In this document: positions 25,590-37,799 of the stretch, piece by piece
Layout of the letters: each line of letters opens with the position of its first letter
Numbering within the stretch: the first letter of the stretch is position 1
Source: Trichostrongylus colubriformis
Lineage: Eukaryota > Nematoda > Chromadorea > Rhabditida > Trichostrongylidae
Direction of reading: 5' to 3'
Assembly (NCBI GenBank): GCA_963978905.1
Contig: OZ022260.1
Location: forward strand, 14,621,725 to 14,685,724
DNA: 64,000 nucleotides
Position numbers and translations under genes: made by a program
Notes under the pieces: generated by a model
Databases searched by the model: none
What the model was told of the DNA's origin: nothing
Seen by the model: the letters and a program-made list of their open reading frames with translations, nothing else

Positions 25590-27030
25590 ATATAAAACGC
25601 TTAGTCTGTCTGTCCGTCCCTCCGTCTGTCACGAAATTCATATCTCGCGTCGCAGCAGAGCTGGGACTCTGATTTTTGAAGTGATATGGGGGGTGGTAAG
25701 GGGACATCAGTGGTGAGGGAACGGAAGTGATAACAACTGATAAGGAACCTTGAAAGGGGAAATTGATATCTCGCGTCGCAGCAAAGCTGGGACTCTGAAT
25801 TTTTAAAGTGATATAGGGGGTGGGAAGGGGACATCAGTGGTGAGGGAACGGAAGTGATAACAACTGATAAGGGCTGATAAGGAACTTCGAAAGGCGAATG
25901 GCGAGAAATTGATATCTTGCGTTTCAGCAAAGCTGGGACTCTGGATTTTTAAAGTGATATAGGGAGTGGTGAGGGGACATCAGTGGTGAGGGAACGGAAG
26001 TGATAACAACTGATAAGGAGCCTTGAAAGTGGAAATTGATATCTCGCGTCGCAGCAAAGCTGGGACTCTGAATTTTTAAAGTGATATAGGGGGTGGGAAG
26101 GGGACATCAGTGGTGAGGGAACGGAAGTGATAACAACTGATAAGGGCTGATAAGGAACTTCGAAAGGCGAATGGCGAGAAATTGATATCTTGCGTTTCAG
26201 CAAAGCTGGGACTCTGGATTTTTAAAGTGATATAGGGAGTGGTGAGGGGACATCAGTGGTGAGGGAACGGAAGTGATAACAACTGATAAGGAGCCTTGAA
26301 AGTGGAAATTGATATCTCGCGTCGCAGCAAAGCTGGGACTCTGAATTTTTAAAGTGATATAGGGGGTGGGAAGGGGACATCAGTGGTGAGGGAACGGAAG
26401 TGATAACAACTGATAAGGGCTGATAAGGAACTTCGAAAGGCGAATGGCGAGAAATTGATATCTTGCGTTTCAGCAAAGCTGGGACTCTGGATTTTTAAAG
26501 TGATATAGGGAGTGGTGAGGGGACATCAGTGGTGAGGGAACGGAAGTGATAACAACTGATAAGGAGCCTTGAAAGTGGAAATTGATATCTCGCGTCGCAG
26601 CAAAGCTGGGACTCTGAATTTTTAAAGTGATATAGGGAGTGGGAAGGGGACATCAGTGGTGAGGGAACGGAAGTGATAACAACTGATAAGGGCTGATAAG
26701 GAACTTCGAAAGGCGAATGGCGAGAAATTGATATCTCGCGTCGCAGCAAAGCTGGGACTCTGGATTTTTAAAGTGATATAGGGAGTGGTAAGGGGACATC
26801 AGTGGTGAGGGAACGGAAGTAATAACAACTGATAAGGAGCCTCGAAAGGGAAAATTGATATCTCGCGTCGCAGCAGAGCTGGGACTCTGAGTTTTGAAGT
26901 GATATAGGAGGTGGGAAGGGGACATCAGTGGTGAGGGAACGGAAGTGATAGCAACTGATAAGGGCTGATAAGGAGAAAGGCGAATGGCGAGAAATTGATA
27001 TCTCGCGTCGCAGCAAAGCTGGGACTCTCA
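25590..27030. repeat. Higher-order minisatellite, 273-bp dimer of about 127 and 146 bp units
   Basis: The anchor GATATCTCGCGTCGCAGC recurs at alternating spacings near 127 and 146 bases; the longer unit adds GGGCTGATAAGG...GGCGAATGGCGAG. Three nearly identical 273-base dimers lie between 25930 and 26750, flanked by diverged units. The left border has TATATATAAAACGC and a GTCTGTCTGTCCGTCC tract. The open frames in it are repeat artefacts. Confidence 0.9.
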
Positions 27031-27264
27031 ACTCAGCTTTTTTATCACGCCATCTTCTCTGCTTTTTTCCAATTCAATAGCTCAGCTGAAAGGAGAGGAA
27101 TTTCCACTTAATTCCATACACAACTGTGGTCGTGCCGATCAAACCCATTTTGCACAATATCGCCATGGATGGCGCGCAGTAGTGTGCGCCCGCCAACTGG
27201 TTTACTATATAACTCTACAACAGCCTGTCAATCCACAACATACACGCAGATTTACGAGTGCCTG

Positions 27265-28783
27265 CTACGGACAGTGTATCTTTTTCAGTCTGTGGAATGA
27301 AGAGTGCCACCATGTTCCCGTTGAAACAGTAATCTTCTCAAGAACTGTTTTGAGCTCTTCAACAGCCGAAGTGACGTATTTCAGCAGTAAGAGACACTTA
27401 ATCTTGAGTTACTTGGATCTTGGCGTAGCTCGTTGAAGAAGAAAGAAAAAAAGGAAGAGAAGTAGCTAACTTTTCCTGCTAACGTTTGAGGGAAAGCCCT
27501 CTCAGTTTCGATTCTTTCGAAACATTGTTCAACGGTCTTCACCGTTCCGCCACCCGGTCCTAATCCGTAACGGCGCACATTTGATAAAAGAAGATAAGAT
27601 TGCTGTAAGTCGTTTTCTCCAACTCTCATGCATATGTTTGGTGACTGTTAACCATAGTGATTTATGGAGACTACAATGTAAACGAGCGTAATTATAACCC
27701 TATACATGATCAGGTGAACACAAAAAACGAGAAAGTGCGCACAAAACGCTGTTTGCTATAATCTTTCAAAATGTGATACATATTTACTTCCAAGAATACG
27801 TATAAAGAAAACTTTACGTTGTCAGAGACCACTCAAAAGTGAAGAATAGAGCACGTTTTCCGACCATGCAATGATCTTCGGAGCTTGCTGTGTAAATTAT
27901 TGATAATGAGGCAAAGTTTAGAAGTAAATTTAGGACTTGAATAAACTCGTAGGGAAGGAAAAGAGAGAGGGTGATAAAAATCCGAAGGAGTTAATGTTAG
28001 AGAGAAATTCATATGCGCTGTAAAAACTGGTTACCAGTGAAACTCGTGCCATTTCATTTACCATTCTAAGAGATATGGCACTAACTTTCTGCGCTGCCTT
28101 TGTTGAACCTAACTTTTGTAAGAACATAACATCTTACATAATAAGGCAAAAAATCACTAACCTGTCTTATAATTCTTGAATTCGTTCGGATGCTTGCTGT
28201 GTTTGAATCTTCTCAGAATAGCGCAAACGAAAACGACCCTCTCTTTCAGCGTATCTTCATGGGCGGGATCCACTAAATCTGGTTTGTGATGTATAAAACA
28301 GCTGTAATGTGTACGAAGTTCGATGTCGAGAAAAAAGAATGACCTTCAGTACGTCAGAACGGAAAGTCGGCTTACGTCGCCGTCAGACTTCGCTTGCGAT
28401 TCTGCAATTTTGCGGCGACGCATTTTCGCACACGATACCACGACTATGAGATTGTGCAATGCCGCAACTTCGCATGCGAAAGTGCGACGCCGCAAAATCG
28501 CAAAGTCTGCCGGCGGCCTCACAAGCGACGTTATGGCTGAGTTTTTTAAACTGAGCGTTATAACTCGTCCTTTATGGAATCGTTATAGATCGAGCTACTG
28601 ATTGTCACGCCATCTAATACCTCTACGAATAAACTCCACTACAATTACCTTCAACACTTCAAAAAAGGTGATACCGTTTGTACTACTGTGGCGAAAAAGG
28701 TACGCCCATGCTGCTGAAACAATGAACGTAGGAAATGGTGTTAGTCCACTGCGATAGGGAAAACCACATGTCGCTGCATTCAT
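27265..28783 (-). CDS. Unrecognised multi-exon gene
   Basis: A chain of exons shows good splice sites and matching phases: 28301-28162, 28093-28035, 27602-27471 and 27402-27265, ending in TAG. Predicted segments include LKERVVFVCAILRRFKHSKH, ISLRMVNEMARVSL, YLLLSNVRRYGLGPGGG and AVEELKTVLEKITV. A likely earlier exon is 28783-28649 (starting MNAATCGFPY, ending FFEVLK with a GTAATT donor), but its phase does not join 28301 directly. An exon may therefore be missing in the intron that holds the MITE at 28372-28520. I do not recognise the family. The product appears soluble, helical and basic in the middle. Confidence 0.5.
28372..28520. mobile_element. Palindromic MITE, CGTCAGACTTCGCGA family, copy 3
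   Basis: GCCGTCAGACTTCGC at the left and GCAAAGTCTGCCGGCGGC at the right form the arms, with TTGCGGCGACGC and GCGACGCCGCAAAA inner arms. Lies inside the unrecognised gene. Confidence 0.7.
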
Positions 28784-28799
28784 ACTTCGCGGCAAACGG

Positions 28800-29760
28800 G
28801 ATTTTCACGCAATGCAGATACTCCACGCGAGCCGCAAACATAATCCTACTAATCAACGGTGGTGAACGAGGCTTGCGCGCGGCACACGCGTCTCACGCAG
28901 AACGCGCGCTTTACACGGTATTTGCGAGTGTTGCGAAAAAATTTACGTAGCACGCCGCTTGCCGCGACGCAATTTCCTCTCCTGATAGTAATCATCTCCG
29001 CAGTCTGTATGCAGCCTAGTAAAAGGTCGAAATTCGTTTAATCTGCTTCGTATTTCAGTCAGGAAGCATTTAGAGCACAACTGGCCCTTCACGGCAACAT
29101 GCTTTCCGCCACGAGGTCGGACACCAGACGGAAGGGTGCGGACGCTGTCAAATAACCTTCTCTGAAAAGGCTTAGGCAAATCTGAGAGAGCTCAGACGGT
29201 TAGAGGTCACGCCGTCAGTTGCAAGAACGATGCTGCCGGAAAGAGCCACCAACGATGCTCCTAAACCACAGTGATCACATAGAAGGAGGAAGGAATACTG
29301 CTAAGAAATTGTGGCGGTGATGAAAATGGTGACCACGCCCAGCTTGTCTTCATTGAAAACCAGTTGGCTGGTGCACACTACTGTGCGCGAAATACCATGT
29401 GCGTCAGTAGGCCGATCGAAATTACTCTTTTTCTGAAGATTGAGTTTTCGGTGCACGCCCCGCCCAGTGCGCAAACCCCGCCCATTATTGCGAATTCTCC
29501 GCCCACTGTGCCCAGCCTCTTTCATGACTTTAATTAATTCATTGCTGACCTGAATCCACCCGTCCCCCACGTTTGGGGCACGTTCGAACCCAATTAATAA
29601 TTTCCCTTCTGGAAACGAAACATTTCGGTGCACGCCCCGCCCACTGTGGGCGGAGCTCAACTTGGTTCGTGTGTGGTCTTAACTTCTTGTCCTATGCCCT
29701 ACCCATACCACACTCGTCTCCATCTCCACAGGTCGCTTTTCATATAATACCTAATTTCGT
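28800..29760. other. Intergenic region
   Basis: No supported gene. It contains a short repeat shared with 18.2 kb (about 29160-29200) and GCACGCCCCGCCCA segments at 29450-29470 and 29630-29645. Confidence 0.4.
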
Positions 29761-29850
29761 GACAGACAGACGGAGGGATAAGGGGACGGACAAAGGGACG
29801 GACGGAGGGGAGGGACATACAGACGGACGAAGCGTTTTATATATAGTAGG
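29755..29850. repeat. Inverted copy of the minisatellite border motif
   Basis: GTGACAGACAGACGGAGGGA ... GACGGACGAAGCGTTTTATA is the reverse complement of the left border of the 25.6 kb array, about 4 kb away. A weaker copy (ACAGACAGATGAAACGTTCT) follows at 29951. Confidence 0.7.
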
Positions 29851-30004
29851 AATTTTTCAGCACTTGATATTCGGTCTAAAGAGCTTGTAGGCTTCCATGT
29901 TATTGTGTTTATAAGGCTCATTTTCGATCTAACAATAAGGGACGGATGCACAGACAGATGAAACGTTCTATACATAGTAGTGATAAAACTGGAAATGAAA
30001 GATA

Positions 30005-30300
30005 AAGTTTTTAAAGTTTAAAGTTTTTGGCGTTAATCAATCCCTTCTGTGGGATGCGCCGCACATTCTAGTTCCATTCAGAATCGTGATGGCTGATGAA
30101 TGTGATGTGGCCTATACAATGACTTGCAGTGGCCAGCCGATGTACAAGTCAGTGCTTTTATTCTCCCAGACGAGCTGGTACCAATTTACCGACCCCGGAG
30201 TGATGAAAGGCTTGGTTGGCCTGGGCGGGCGTCGATGCGGGATTTGATCCCCGCACCATGAGAGTGGGGTGCGCCACCTGACACTACACCACCTCCGCCC
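30005..30300 (-). mobile_element. tRNA-derived SINE with 14-bp target-site duplication
   Basis: On the minus strand the element starts GGGCGGAGGTGGTGTAGTGT at 30300. Its head is tRNA-like: an A-box-like TGGTGTAGTGTCAGG, an anticodon arm with CTC, and a B-box-like GGATCAAATCC. The A-rich tail is AAAAACTTTAAACTTTAAAA at 30005-30030. Perfect direct repeats GGAAATGAAAGATA lie at 29991-30004 and 30301-30314. Head, tail and duplication define a SINE mobilised by a LINE. Confidence 0.85.
30224..30300 (-). other. tRNA-Glu-like SINE head
   Basis: GGGCG at the 5' end can pair with CGCCC at the 3' end, and the T-arm GCGGGGATCAAATCCCGC is perfect. The anticodon loop is oversized, so this is a promoter-bearing SINE head rather than a working tRNA gene. 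Confidence 0.7.
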
Positions 30301-30508
30301 GGAAATGAAAGATATTAAAGAGAAAAAAAGCTATGTGCTGCCTATGGACATGTTTACCGGTGCGTCCTATTACAGCCATATTGATCAGAGACATACAGGG
30401 CTCTTCAAAAAAAAAACTGATTGTGATAATTGTTGTTGTTCATCTGGTGGTCCACGTATACCATTACATGGGCTCATACCCAATCGACCGTCACTACGAT
30501 TCGTAATA

Positions 30509-32068
30509 CGGTGCGTTTCATAATTATAAGGTCACCCCTGAATTTCAGGTTTTCTCGGCAACACTCCATTGAGGAATCTTTTCAGTCTCATAGACGGATC
30601 CCTCACCTGAAATAACCCCTGTGTCCGATTTCTGGTAGCGATCTCGTTTACCTCATGTTTTTAGGAGGATTTTTTGTTTTTTGCACCGTTTCATAATTAT
30701 AAGGTCAACCTGAAAAAAGGAAAAAAGCTAAGCCCCCGGCAGGTCTCTGATTTCAGATTTGTCTTCCAAATACATCTTCGAGATACATATTCAATCGTCT
30801 TGTGGCTAGCTACTGTGTTACGAGAGAAAAGCCCAGATTTGGGATTCTTGTGGTGCTAGGCTCAGTTTGAGAGCCATTCCGAAAAAAATCGGAAGATTCC
30901 TGTGCTCATTTAGATGGCATTTGAGAGATTCGGTGTCTTCAGATGTTTTTCAGGCTCTGGACTCCCACGTGAGATTATTATCATCAACGAGGAAAGGATT
31001 GTGGGGGAAACTTCCCACAGCACCTCCTCCATGGACCAGATTTGTTTGGAGTTAAACCATTTTTAGTCTGGAACTACAACGTGTACAGCAGCGAGAAAGA
31101 GCAGAAACATCAGTGAAGAAATAATGAAGTTGTTTCCGAGGCCTACAGCACACCATAAGGCGGAACGACTTCAATTCATAAACTTGTTCTTGAGCATGGA
31201 TTGAACAAAACTGAATTTTCATAGCAGTTGCACCCTGCATGCGAATAATTCCATCCGAATTGTACTTTTGAGTCTGAAAATACTCTATTTGTATGGTGCT
31301 AACGGGTAGAGGTGGTATTAGCTTGGTCTGAGAATTGCGCCGATTAGCCGAGCCTTGGCAATTTTTGTGGGAGAAGGGTGATGGCCTAAGTGGTTTTCGG
31401 CAATGAGGTTGCACTAAATCTCCCCTTCGGAACCTGCAGAATGGATTACAGAGACTGCTAGAAGATCTTACAAAAAAAACCAGTTGCCTTTTGGAGCCGA
31501 TCGGCTCTTCATAATTGCGTATAACTGCATGACAAGGCTGTTGTTCAAGTAGGTCATTCAACGGAATCGTGGTTAAAGTTCCGAAATACGGACCTTAAGC
31601 CATAGATAACATGTAGTCTTGGTCTCAGCTCTATTGGGGAGATCTGGAAGACATCGCCGCAAAAATATTTACCCCAATAATCGCCAATTCTGGGAAGCAA
31701 CAGGCAATTGTTGAAGACTGGAACAATATCTGTGGTAAGGCTCTTCGAAATTTCGTTTCCAGTTCCCCAAACGGCTGGTTAATGTCGTTCTTAAACAGGA
31801 GGGAACCATAGATTATGAGCCCCCTCGCATGCGCTGTAAACTCTTGCAAATCTTCCCTTTCTTCGGGGTGACCTTATAATTATGAAACGGCACAAAAATC
31901 AGAAAATATTCATAGAAATTTCTGGCTAAAAGGTAATGTCATCAAATTTAGTATGGAAGGGTTTTCAGTGGTGAGGAATCTGTAAAAAATACTCAAAAAT
32001 TTTTCGGCTGGCTGTGTGTTATGAAAACCGAAGATTTGGGGGTGACCTTATAATTATGAAACGCACTG
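30509..32068. mobile_element. Tc1/mariner-type TIR element, 1.56 kb, TA-flanked
   Basis: The ends are near-perfect inverted repeats of about 30 bases (CGGTGCGTTTCATAATTATA at the left; complement of TTATAATTATGAAACGCACTG at the right), each flanked by TA. Related inverted copies lie inside at about 30682-30712 and 31862-31893, so the element is nested or has double termini. The length fits a full Tc1/mariner transposon, but no open transposase with recognisable motifs was found. Confidence 0.7.
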
Positions 32069-33830
32069 TAGAACTAAACTGAAAGTTATTGATCTTGATC
32101 TTAATACTTTATCCCCTGTTTTTGTTATAGACGCTAAGCATTATTGCAAGTACACTGCCCGGTTAAAGGCACTTTACGCGATAATCTCACCAGCTATTTA
32201 TCCTGCCGCAGCCGATAGACCCCCGGGTAACTATCGCGGGTACCCTTAGAGCGGCGCCATGAGCCCTCTTGGCAGCGCAAAGCCAGCGGGAAGCAAATGG
32301 GACCCCGCCCACCAATTGGCGACCCCACCCGGCATTGGACGAAGCTTTTCCCAACGTGGCGTTTACGTGGGCCTGTGATTCTGCGATAAGATAAGATAAA
32401 GAAGAATTCAGGTGGTTAATGAAAGGATCACTTGAGAAAACAAATAATATCTCAGGGTTCCTCATGATAAGATTCGAAGGCTCGTTTCCACGCGGTAACC
32501 TCGTATAAGGCCATATGTCAGGAGGCCTTATTTTTGCCATTTTCGGGGACTTCTTCCGGATTTTTCCTTCTCGGTGTATTCCTCAGCACCTCTAATTTCA
32601 TAATTCAGCTCTTAAAACCCATTCGAGGTGATCGCGAAAAGTGCCTTCAAACCTCGTGAAGCCCCGACTAGGTTGTAAGGAAAGTTTTGGCCTGTTTTCG
32701 CAATTTCAACTTCGGGACATCATGACTCGGCCCAGACTGCATCTTTTCTCACAGGATGACACTACTTGATTCGCTACGCTTTCGGCAATATCATGGATAT
32801 GCACTCATCACATTTCGACAAAGGGCTAATGATTTATATTGCGCGAAATGAAAAAAAGTCGACCCAAAATCGCCATTCTTCATGAGCGGACTACTGCTGA
32901 AGAAGCTGTCCAGACGTTTGGGAAGGTGGGGCTTATAGCGTTTAGATATGATGAATAAGATGCACGAGTAAGGGCTTCAGCCTGCAACTGCTTCAATTAC
33001 AGGAAGAGGATTCGTGGAAAATGCGCTTGCGCATAGCTGCTCGAGGGGTCCCGCGGCACCCATTTTTTTGGGTTTCTCTGAATCAAGGCTTCTTGAGGTG
33101 GTTAACCAAGTTTGTGTGTTAAGAGCCACTACTTTTGGACATCCCCTGCAAGTATGGGCGCATACGCTTCCTGCCGTTTTAGTTGAAGCGATTTGATCAA
33201 ATGAAAATTCAAGCAACTCATTCTCATTTCTGATACCAAAAGTATTCCATCCAATGCTTCACCCCCTCCCCTTGCAGAATCACATTTGTGGTCACCTTCG
33301 CTGAGAATCGCCTAAACAAGAACTCGTGAAGTGAAGTAATCGAAAAAGTGGCATTTCCGCAGTACCTTAAAATTTCCCTAATAATTCGAAAACCTTGTGG
33401 CATTTCAAATATAACATATATTCAGAAAGAACAACTTCTTCGCCTATCCAAGGAGCACAATATGTAAGCTGATACATGTTGATGTGCTCTGAGATTTGTA
33501 TCTTGCGAACGTGAAAAACCGGCCAGAACTTTCCTTACAACCTAATATTAAGTTAGAATGAAATTTAGAAAAATGAGTGGACGTTCCGAACCAGTTCACT
33601 TATACAGCACTGCTGAAAAACTCATAAACTTGAATTCATGGCAAACTCTCTGCAATTCTTATATCGCCGTAGATTAGCATTGTATGCAAACCTGATGGGT
33701 TTGGCTGCAGAGCGCAGCCAGATGATGCGACTTTACTGGATGCGATTTGACTTTTGTTAGTAGTTTTCAAAAACAGAAGTACAGCTTGTAAGGCCTCGTT
33801 TTTCATGGTAAAGTCGCGTCCATACCTTGC

Positions 33831-33965
33831 GCCGGAAGGGCGTGGCTGCGTTCACAGGCAGAGAGGCAAATTAGCTTGCGGAAGATGCAGAGACCACGCA
33901 GGCAACGAGAAAGATGGCACAGGCGGAAACGCAGAGACACGCAGCCGCGCCCTGCTGCCGGCACC
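33831..33965. mobile_element. Short MITE, GCAGGGCGTGGCTGC family, copy 1
   Basis: The left end CGGAAGGGCGTGGCTGCGTT is mirrored by GCAGCCGCGCCCTGCTGCCG at the right. The interior matches 37571-37704. Confidence 0.7.
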
Positions 33966-33987
33966 AATAAGTGGGTGGGTATCCTTA

Positions 33988-34158
33988 GGCCGCCATCCGA
34001 TTTCCCGATTTTGCGTTTTCGCGACTTTGCGGTTCTGCAATTTTGCAATTTTGCGGTGTCGCGGCTCCGCACGCGGCATTCCAAATCTCAAGGTCATAGT
34101 ATCGCGTGCGAAGGTGAGACGCCGCAAAATCGCAAAGTCGCGAAGTCAGACGGCAGCC
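33988..34158. mobile_element. Palindromic MITE, CGTCAGACTTCGCGA family, copy 4
   Basis: Carries TTTTGCGGTGTCGCGGCTCC and GACGCCGCAAAATCGC arms and ends CGAAGTCAGACGGC. It directly follows the short MITE at 33831. Confidence 0.7.
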
Positions 34159-36671
34159 TTGTGTTGGAATTTCGCACCTCGACGAGCGGCTTGTGACGGT
34201 GGGTGCGAGCTATGCGCGCCGCTATATTTGGGCCTTACCATCAGAGCGATTACACGGCAATGCTAGGGGCGCCATTCACATTTGACTTGTAATCGCATTG
34301 AGACCCATTAACACGGCACTTTTAGCTCCTCCACATCGCCTCGCTTGTGACACGCCGTGTTGCTAAATCTTCACATGAGGGTACACACCTACGCTAAATA
34401 TGCACGGCCTAACTTTACTTCGACATTCATCGAATTTCTTTCATGTGAAGCTTCAAAGTGGATATCTCATTATAAATGAATGTCCAGCTAGCAGCTTATT
34501 TATTAAAAGTTCCGCGGTGGTGTAGCTACGATTGGCGCCATCTTCGTTCGCATATTACGGTGACCAAATTCGGAGTGCCCGTTCGGGCCAACTGATTTCT
34601 CCCGAATTTTCTTCGAGCAAATGCGCAGTGATTGCTTGGACAATCATTTCCGGGGTACACTGCGTGTCGAAAATTCCTCAGCGGGGGGTTTTAGTTGATC
34701 GTACAGGAGGTGGAGGGACAGGCATTAGAATCTAAACTCTCGATAAGCAGATGAAAAGTGTAGTGTTTTTCGCAGCGAATCCGTGTGAAATAACTATCTT
34801 TTTTTTAAGGTAAGAATCCATAGCAATATAATACATTGCAACTATACCATCCATCCGGCAACAGTTACTGGTATTCTAGAGGTCAAAAGTTAACGGGGGT
34901 CGTACTCGGTCCCCGTAGAGGGGGGATCGTACTGAAGCGGCCGTTTTTCTTGACATTCATATAAGCACCACACTGATTTGGTATGAACACATGGTCTAAT
35001 CGTAAGAGGTCGTGAAGAATGGGTTGTGTCAAAGTGACAAGAGCGCGTCTGGATGACGAGAGCTTCCTCAGTGGTCAACTATTCTGCTGATCCATCGTTC
35101 TGTTGATTAGCGGTGACATCCACCCGCAAGAAGAGAGAGGAGCAGAACTCATTTTGCAAAGAAAGAATGCTGTAAAAGAGTATCGATGATATCAAGGACC
35201 TCATAGGAAAACGAATGCAAACAAAGATGCTCTTCCAGAAACATTAATGCCAGGTATGTCAAATTTCTGAGCTGGCGTTCGAAACCATGAGTTCACCGCG
35301 GTACTTTGCAAGTGATCATTACATAGTGCAGCCGATCACTTCCAGATGTTACTTCAGAGGCAGAAACAGGGAATTGCAAAATATGGGGAAGTCGCTCTCC
35401 AGAAGGAAAAGTCGTTGTCCTACTGTCAGGCGGGCGATTCGCAGGCGTCCATCTAGACCCTTTGTCTTGCGGGCACCAGCGAACCGTTGCTAGTGGCTGA
35501 TATTATTCATAATTTCGTGTCACAATAAGACAAATGCAATAAAGTGACAAGATATGCTCGGTTCCAAACCGGTACAATGAACCATTAGCGCAGTGTGGAT
35601 TAATCCTTTTTTAAGTATTTCTTTACAGCAGTAGTGTATCGGTGGCGAGGGGCAACCTGTGAAGCCTCGGCGAAAGGCGGGGACACGGCGTCGAATTGCC
35701 TGGAGGACGGATTCCGTCGGTGGCGAAGGCAGGGAGCTGTCTTGGGGCACGCACCGTACTCCTGTGTCCAACAAAAGAGCTACCGCTCGGTTCCAGGGCT
35801 GAGATGATACCTCTAACTCGGTTGAACTTTTGCTAGTCATTAAGGACAGTCTACTACTTAAGTCGACAGTCAGCTGCCTCGGACCAAGACACGTGTTTGA
35901 AGACGGTCCGCTATGGCCTCCTCGCGCTCGTATACTCCCCGCCCCGCTCATCGGGAGCGGAAGTGCATGATTTGTCATGGCTGACCTTTCCCAGGCTTGT
36001 GGCCCCGCCCATGCGTCGAGAAAGCCTATGCGACTACCAAAAGTCAACCGATTATTGACCGATTATTTGCAAGGTTCCATATACATTTTATTTCAAAGCA
36101 TTAAAGCAATGCATTATCAACATAACAACATAATGGAGGTAGGAGCTAACTTGTTCAAGTGATTCACAAATAACAATACAAATATCATGACACTACAAAG
36201 TATCCTACAAATAACATATATCATCGTATCAACAATATTATACATCATACAACAACAAATATCATGATACATGACACTACCGTGACGCCACCGATTGCAG
36301 ATATGCGAGGAAGCGAACGCAGTGAAGCGCGGCAAAACACTCATAGCGGGAATCAAATGATTAAGTAGAAGCCTTTTTTGGGGTTTCGGCAGTTTTTCCC
36401 AGTAATTTTCTCACTGCCCACTCTCCACTTTCACTTTCAAAAGACGATGAATTGCTCAAGTTGACAATTAAAGTGGCTTGAAAGTGTGAACTTTCTTAGC
36501 TCTGATACTTCGGATATGAATAATAATATTGTGGACAAGAATGGTCTGCGAACAACTGTGATAATGGTGATGTATGGAAGAAAACAGGAAACAGTGAAGC
36601 TTCTGGTAGTGTGAGCTACCCTAGCGGTTAGGTGTGAATGCGAATGAGTGTATGTAGTAGAGGTAACTAAC

Positions 36672-36722
36672 CTTGGTGCTTGCTGCCGAATCGGTGGTGG
36701 TTCAAAGGGCTGATAAGTGTGC
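36672..36722 (-). CDS. Orphan exon candidate
   Basis: A TTGCTTACAG acceptor precedes HTYQPFEPPPIRQQAP and an AAG/GTTAGT donor follows. Codon structure and both splice sites are good, but I found no partner exons, so it may be a remnant or chance. Confidence 0.25.
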
Positions 36723-36806
36723 TGTAAGCAAGTAGGCAACGTTCACACAATTTGAGCGACGCGAAATCGACATGTATCGTGAAGATCAACACATGATGAG
36801 GCACCT

Positions 36807-36862
36807 CAAACTTGGGTAATCAAACTTTATTGGCAAACTTGGGTAATTAAACTTTATTGGCA
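36807..36862. repeat. Tandem duplication of about 27 bp
   Basis: AAACTTGGGTAATCAAACTT then TATTGGC is repeated once with one substitution. It lies in low-complexity AT-rich DNA (36100-37150) without a gene. Confidence 0.8.
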
Positions 36863-37570
36863 ATGAACGAATTCATTAATAACATAACGGCATTTCGCAA
36901 AATCTTCAAGTTACGAGATCGTAGATTAACTGAGAACTTCAAACTGGTGAAATCCTTAAGAAGCAACTTCAATATATTCAAATGAAATGGTGATTCGTAA
37001 CATCAAGTAACTAAGCAACATCAAATATCAATTCTAACATCAACTAACTTGGTGAATGAGCAACATGAAAATGAAGTGATAGTCAACATGAGAATGACAA
37101 CGATTGATAATCGACATGAAGATGTCAACGATTCATGAGAATGATAAATTATACTGGGGTGGCTTGGACGAGGTAGCTGAAAACGATGGCGAGTGGTGAC
37201 GATGTTTTCCCGGCATATATTGATGATTTCCCGCCTTGGCGCGCGATCGAATGGTCAATTCGTAGATGTGGTGGATGATTCGTCTGCTGATGACAGTGCG
37301 TCAGCACATGGTACAAGGAGCCTTTGTAGATACGATTGGCATGAAAGGTATGCGACATACTTCATACAAACGAAGGATGCTCTTTGAAGTGCTCCTGGTT
37401 CCGCTGTTCCACTGGTATCAAATTCTTTCCTAGATATACCACATTGAAAGGATTTCCAGACGATTTTCAGAAATTTTACGAATCGAACGCCAATAAACCT
37501 AGTGTGGGTACAGCAAGTGCTGTTGCGCATTTTACTTCCATTCGCAATTGCAAGCCGCGGTCATACTCAC

Positions 37571-37704
37571 CGCCGGCAGGGCGTGGCTGCATTCACAGGC
37601 AGCGAGGGAGAGTGGCACGAGGGAGGTGTAGAGATGACGCAGGCAACGAGGCAAGGTGGCATAGGCGGAGGCGCAGAGATGCGCAGCCACGCCCTGCCGC
37701 TGGC
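37571..37704. mobile_element. Short MITE, GCAGGGCGTGGCTGC family, copy 2
   Basis: The termini CGCCGGCAGGGCGTGGCTGC and GCAGCCACGCCCTGCCGCTG are nearly perfect complements, better preserved than copy 1. Confidence 0.75.
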
Positions 37705-37799
37705 ACCGCAGAGTGCGACAGCGGCCGTAGTTGTTCGAGAGCTACTGTTTGTGTTCATGCATCTACTTACATGGACATGTGCTAACCACCAGTCTTAAA

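Larger units (their letters stand above)
32070..36660. other. Repeat-rich intergenic region
   Basis: No supported gene. It holds the MITEs listed at 33831 and 33988. A segment around 34690-34930 (GGGGGTCGTACTCGGTCC at its end) recurs with divergence at about 38240-38450. Confidence 0.4.

Noticed and set aside
25601..27031. Repeated 84-109 residue open frames on the minus strand
   Set aside because: They recur every 273 bases because the minisatellite period is a multiple of three; no splice or start context, so not genes.
31052..31561. 169-codon minus open frame inside the TIR element
   Set aside because: Does not show D,D34-type transposase motifs or a convincing protein pattern; treated as chance until profile-searched.
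32187..32540. 117-codon minus open frame
   Set aside because: Lies in GC-rich repeat-like sequence with CCCCGCCCACC blocks; no supporting homology.
33754..34266. 170-codon plus open frame
   Set aside because: Spans two adjacent MITEs whose low-stop GC-rich palindromes create the frame.
35520..36047. 175-codon open frame on the minus strand
   Set aside because: Composition is not protein-like, no family resemblance, no splice partners; likely chance.
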